Below, in pieces: positions 12,750 to 15,626 of a stretch of 15,626 nucleotides of DNA (position 1 is its first letter; each line of letters starts with the position of its first letter). This DNA comes from Halobacteriales archaeon (GTDB lineage Archaea; Halobacteriota; Halobacteria; Halobacteriales; SKSH01), in assembly GCA_007118075.1 (NCBI GenBank), contig SKSH01000138.1, positions 1 through 15,626 of the forward strand, given 5' to 3'. The notes below the pieces were generated by a model that ran no database searches, was not told the DNA's origin, and saw only the letters and a list, made by a program, of their open reading frames with translations. A program made the position numbers and the translations under genes.

Positions 12750-14774
12750 ATGGAACCGGTTCGTCCTGTCGATTTCCACGATATCGTAGGTGTAGAAGCT
12801 CCTGCGGTCAGCCCCGATGGGGAGCAGATTGCCTTCATCCGTCGTGAACCTGTAGACGATGAGTCATACACAACCACCGTGCATCTCATCGACTTCGAAT
12901 CAGGTGAGTCGAAACGACTCACTGTCGAGAAAGGGGCCGATTCACAACCACGATGGAGTCCAGATGGCACCCATCTCGCATTTGTGAGTGATCGCTTGAC
13001 TGATGACGAACGACCACAACTCTGGTTGCTGCCAGTAGACGGTGGCGAGGCCCGGCAGGTAACCAACGTCGCTGGTGGCGTCAATGCTTTAGCTTGGTCG
13101 CCAGCTGGAGACCGGCTGTTGTTCTCACAACAGGTGACGGTGGAGGATGTATCCGAAGATCGCGACCTCGAGGTTCCAGCAGAGTTCGAACCTGAGGAAC
13201 CAGATCCGAGGGTGATCGATCGGACAATCTATCGAGCGCATGAGCAATACTTCGATCGGCGGCGAAGCAGGCTTTACACCGTCGATATCGAGTCAAGTAC
13301 TGTTGAACGGGTGACCGGTTGGGAGGACGTTGACCAACAGTTTCCAGTGTGGGGTGACGACGACACCGTGTACTATCTCCAGAAGGTTGGTGACGATCCC
13401 GATGACTCACTCGAGAGCGAGATTATTTCCCATAAGCTATCAACTGAAGAGAAGGATGTTGTCACCAGCATAGAAGGATTTGCGTCAGGATTGGCTGCAA
13501 CTGAAGATGGTCAACTAACATTCGCTTTCTCATCGACGCCGAGGCCGACCCTTCAACAATCAGAGGTTGTTCACGTCGATGGGGAGACTGGGTCGCAGTC
13601 GATCCTCACCGAACAATTGGATCGTACGGTGTATGGACCGATCCGTATCGGACCCAACGATGCGTTCGTCTATTTCCAGGTGCCGGATGCCGGTGGTATT
13701 TCCGTTCGACGTGTCTCGCTCGAAGGAGGCGATATCGAGACCTTGACCGATCCATTGGCCACGGCGGCCGAGTACGATGTGAACGGCGATATACTGGCAT
13801 ATGTCAGGAGCGAATGGGATCATCCAGGTGACCTCTTCACCGTCTCCTTGTCGGATGATAGTCGTCGTCGACTCACTGAAGTGAATGAGGCGTTTCTCGA
13901 GGGTAAAGCGGCCCAAGAGCCCATCGAGTACTGGTTTGACGGGCCAGATGGTGACCCGATCCAGGGCTGGCTATTGACACCACCGAAGGAGTCCGGGGCG
14001 TCATCACCCTACCCACTGGTGCTCGAGATTCATGGAGGACCCCATTCGATGTGGTCGACGAGTGGCACGATGTGGCATGAGTTCCAATCGATAGCGGGAG
14101 CTGGTTATGCGGTATTGTGGACCAATCCTCGTGGGTCCGTTGGCTATGGTGAGGAGTTCGCTGCAGCGATCGCCGATGATTGGGGAGATATCACCCATGC
14201 AGATCTGATGGTTGCCCTCGAAGAGGTCATCGAACGAGACGATATCGACCAGGACCAACTCTTCGTCACCGGGGGGAGCTTTGGGGGATATCAAACCTCG
14301 TGGACAGTCGGGCAAACCGACCGCTTCGAGGCGGCGGTCGCTCAACGAGGGGTCTATGATCTTCCAGCCTTCTTCGGTGTGACTGATGCATATCTCCTCA
14401 TTGAATCCGAGTTCGACGCGACACCATGGTCAGACCAATCTGAGCTCTATGACCGATCGCCGACTTCGCTCGTCGAATCGGTCGATACTCCCACGCTGCT
14501 TATCCACAGTGATGCTGACTATCGAACGCCTGCATCTACTGCTGAGATGTATTTCCGTGCGTTGCGAAAGCTCAATGTCCCGACAAGATTAGTCAGATAT
14601 CCTCGTGAAGGACATGAACTATCACGGAGTGGTGAACCAGGCCATCGTGTCGACAGAATCGAGCGGATTATCAGATGGTTCGATGGATACGCTGCCCACA
14701 CCGACGTCAAACCAGCACTCGAACGACCTCCCAACGAGGGACTCTCGAGCGAGGCAGACGAGCCCGAAGAATGA
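12750..14774 (+). CDS. S9-family serine peptidase (acylaminoacyl-peptidase / prolyl oligopeptidase type)
   Basis: This 674-residue enzyme is probably a cytoplasmic oligopeptidase that trims short or N-acylated peptides. It has no signal peptide. Residues 1 to about 400 form a beta-propeller with PD40-type repeats: SPDG at 21-24 and 70-73, SPAG at 117-120. The C-terminal alpha/beta hydrolase domain starts with the IEYWFDGPDG stretch near 391 and includes IHGGPH (about 427-432) for the oxyanion hole, then NPRGSVGYG (about 453-461). The nucleophile elbow is GGSFGGY with S510. The acid is D590 in DADYRTP and the base is H622 in REGHELS. The last 25 residues are a disordered acidic tail. Length, order and spacing fit the acylaminoacyl-peptidase branch. 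The ATG at 12750 is preceded by GAGGT. It sits 46 bases after the YigZ-family gene and 55 bases before the DUF5828-like gene, all on the same strand. The exact peptide preference cannot be read. Confidence 0.95.
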   Translation: MEPVRPVDFHDIVGVEAPAVSPDGEQIAFIRREPVDDESYTTTVHLIDFESGESKRLTVEKGADSQPRWSPDGTHLAFVSDRLTDDERPQLWLLPVDGGEARQVTNVAGGVNALAWSPAGDRLLFSQQVTVEDVSEDRDLEVPAEFEPEEPDPRVIDRTIYRAHEQYFDRRRSRLYTVDIESSTVERVTGWEDVDQQFPVWGDDDTVYYLQKVGDDPDDSLESEIISHKLSTEEKDVVTSIEGFASGLAATEDGQLTFAFSSTPRPTLQQSEVVHVDGETGSQSILTEQLDRTVYGPIRIGPNDAFVYFQVPDAGGISVRRVSLEGGDIETLTDPLATAAEYDVNGDILAYVRSEWDHPGDLFTVSLSDDSRRRLTEVNEAFLEGKAAQEPIEYWFDGPDGDPIQGWLLTPPKESGASSPYPLVLEIHGGPHSMWSTSGTMWHEFQSIAGAGYAVLWTNPRGSVGYGEEFAAAIADDWGDITHADLMVALEEVIERDDIDQDQLFVTGGSFGGYQTSWTVGQTDRFEAAVAQRGVYDLPAFFGVTDAYLLIESEFDATPWSDQSELYDRSPTSLVESVDTPTLLIHSDADYRTPASTAEMYFRALRKLNVPTRLVRYPREGHELSRSGEPGHRVDRIERIIRWFDGYAAHTDVKPALERPPNEGLSSEADEPEE

Positions 14775-14794
14775 CACCAATCCGGGGTGGATAC

Positions 14795-14800
14795 TTTATT
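14795..14800 (+). promoter_or_regulatory. TATA box of the DUF5828-like gene
   Basis: TTTATT, in the context GATACTTTATTAGTG, is centred about 32 bases before the ATG at 14830. The transcript would start a few bases before the start codon, leaving an almost leaderless message. Confidence 0.55.
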
Positions 14801-14829
14801 AGTGTCGGACGGTAAGCGACCGCCAGTTG

Positions 14830-15549
14830 ATGGAACAAAGTGTTGCCGGCTTCAAGGTGACCGGCACTTGGGCCAAGGTCGTCGAGCATGGAGACCGTAT
14901 CACCTACGCGCTTCGCGATCTTGATATCGACCGGCCAGACGAAGATGCGGACAGATATGTGAAATCGTTTCGTGAGTGGGATGAATGGCGGCCGAAATCG
15001 GATGAACGGATGCGCGATGAGGTCGCTATGAAGACCTCAAAGCAGGCAAGCATTGGTGAAGGTGAGGGCGAAAAAGCCGGGAAGCGACCTGATGAAGACC
15101 TGAAATCAGCTGGCAAGAAGCTCGCTGAATCATACCAAGCTGTGGAGGATGAACCCAACGAGGCGATGAGCAAATGGACCGAGTCGATAGACTATGTGAC
15201 CCGCGCTGCTGACTCCGCTGGAAGAAAGGCACTACGGAAGGTGGAAGACACGGTATATCGACGGGTCATGACGACCATCTCTCCGTATTACTTCGATAAC
15301 AAACTCATCAGCGCTAATCTTCAGCGAAAACGGGGTACCGAGGAACCAACCTACATCTTCGAGGTGAACATCAACGATGAGAGGCTCAAACGAGCGGTTG
15401 CTGACAAGCTCGAAGATTACGAGCGAGAGTACCGGCGTTGGCATGTTGAAACCCCCACCCGGACCGACATCGCAGAAGCTGCTGAAGGGATTGAAATACC
15501 TGAGACAGAGACTGAAGCACTGAGACGGGACGAACGAGACCTGTCTTGA
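14830..15549 (+). CDS. Conserved haloarchaeal protein (DUF5828-like), function unknown
   Basis: A 239-residue acidic, soluble protein without signal peptide or membrane helix. The N-terminus (MEQSVAGFKVTGTW) leads into a region with many charged residues. A conserved-looking patch, TSKQASIGEGEGEKAGKRPD (69-88), follows. A helical segment, DYVTRAADSAGRKALRKVED (121-140), leads into YRRVMTTISPYYFDNKLISA (143-162), and TYIFEVNIN (174-182) looks like a beta strand. The C-terminal 50 residues are Glu-rich and probably helical. I recall this arrangement as a haloarchaea-specific family (DUF5828, number from memory). No catalytic motif is apparent. The frame opens with TTG-ATG at 14827-14832; ATG 14830 is preferred. 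It follows the S9 peptidase gene by 55 bases but has its own TATA box, so it is probably a separate unit. Confidence 0.88.
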   Translation: MEQSVAGFKVTGTWAKVVEHGDRITYALRDLDIDRPDEDADRYVKSFREWDEWRPKSDERMRDEVAMKTSKQASIGEGEGEKAGKRPDEDLKSAGKKLAESYQAVEDEPNEAMSKWTESIDYVTRAADSAGRKALRKVEDTVYRRVMTTISPYYFDNKLISANLQRKRGTEEPTYIFEVNINDERLKRAVADKLEDYEREYRRWHVETPTRTDIAEAAEGIEIPETETEALRRDERDLS

Positions 15550-15618
15550 CCGCGTCTCGTGAGGGATACCAAGGCTTGGCCAGAGAGCTTTCAAAACGGC
15601 AAAGACCTACCTATCCCA

Positions 15619-15626
15619 CTTTTTAA
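15619..15626 (+). promoter_or_regulatory. Possible promoter box of a gene beyond the right edge
   Basis: CTTTTTAA ends the window, 70 bases after the last stop codon. A T/A-rich box in otherwise mixed sequence suggests a promoter for a plus-strand gene starting about 25 bases further on, or a T-tract terminator for the DUF5828-like gene. The window ends before this can be decided. The 15550-15618 stretch holds no gene that I can see. Confidence 0.3.

Noticed and set aside
1..15626. CRISPR arrays, insertion sequences, defence or toxin-antitoxin modules
   Set aside because: I read both strands for regularly spaced repeats, transposase motifs and small paired genes and found none; every major reading frame belongs to a housekeeping or haloarchaeal core family.

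Overview
The window looks like ordinary core-genome DNA from a halophilic archaeon (class Halobacteria). Evidence: a TFB-type transcription factor, an archaeal prepilin peptidase, the characteristic haloarchaeal plant-type 2Fe-2S ferredoxin, two families I know only from haloarchaea (DUF7118-like and DUF5828-like), strongly acidic proteins, and several TATA-like boxes about 25-27 bases upstream of start codons, as expected for leaderless haloarchaeal transcripts. By eye the GC content is in the low-to-mid 50s percent, modest for this class. CTAG is conspicuously rare, as in other haloarchaea. I see no mobile element, CRISPR array, rRNA or convincing tRNA.

Layout. 3-1481 (+) is the 3' part of a gene that enters from the left; it resembles a UvrD/Rep-like helicase with worn-out motor motifs. 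It meets a TFB gene (2390-1491, -) tail to tail. Upstream of TFB on the same strand lies a HIT-family hydrolase (2917-2492, -). Divergent from HIT is ileS (3010-6192, +), whose stop codon interlocks with that of prs (7082-6189, -). Divergent from prs is a phosphohexomutase, glmM/manB-like (7166-8527, +). It ends 3 bases from a DUF7118-like coiled-coil gene (9643-8531, -). On the same strand, upstream of that, are a prepilin peptidase (10647-9700, -), a DoxX-family membrane protein (11298-10744, -) and the ferredoxin (11891-11502, -). The right side is on the plus strand: a YigZ/IMPACT-family gene (12101-12703), an S9 acylaminoacyl-peptidase-like serine peptidase (12750-14774) and a DUF5828-like gene (14830-15549). 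A T-rich TATA-like sequence at the right edge may belong to the next gene.

How the genes relate. This is a mosaic of housekeeping genes rather than one operon: translation (ileS), nucleotide and sugar precursors (prs, phosphohexomutase), electron transfer (ferredoxin), transcription initiation (TFB), pilin/archaellin processing (prepilin peptidase) and peptide turnover (S9 peptidase). Most genes seem to have their own promoter. Three consecutive convergent pairs have almost no space between their stop codons, so their transcripts must end inside the opposing gene.

I did not find a clear new multi-gene system. The best leads are the decayed helicase-like protein, an arginine-rich divergent TFB, the interlocked convergent gene ends, and the two haloarchaeal families of unknown function. 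Start codons were moved inward from the longest possible reading frames for HIT, ileS, prs, the DUF7118-like gene, the ferredoxin, the YigZ-family gene and the DUF5828-like gene, for the reasons given in each entry.
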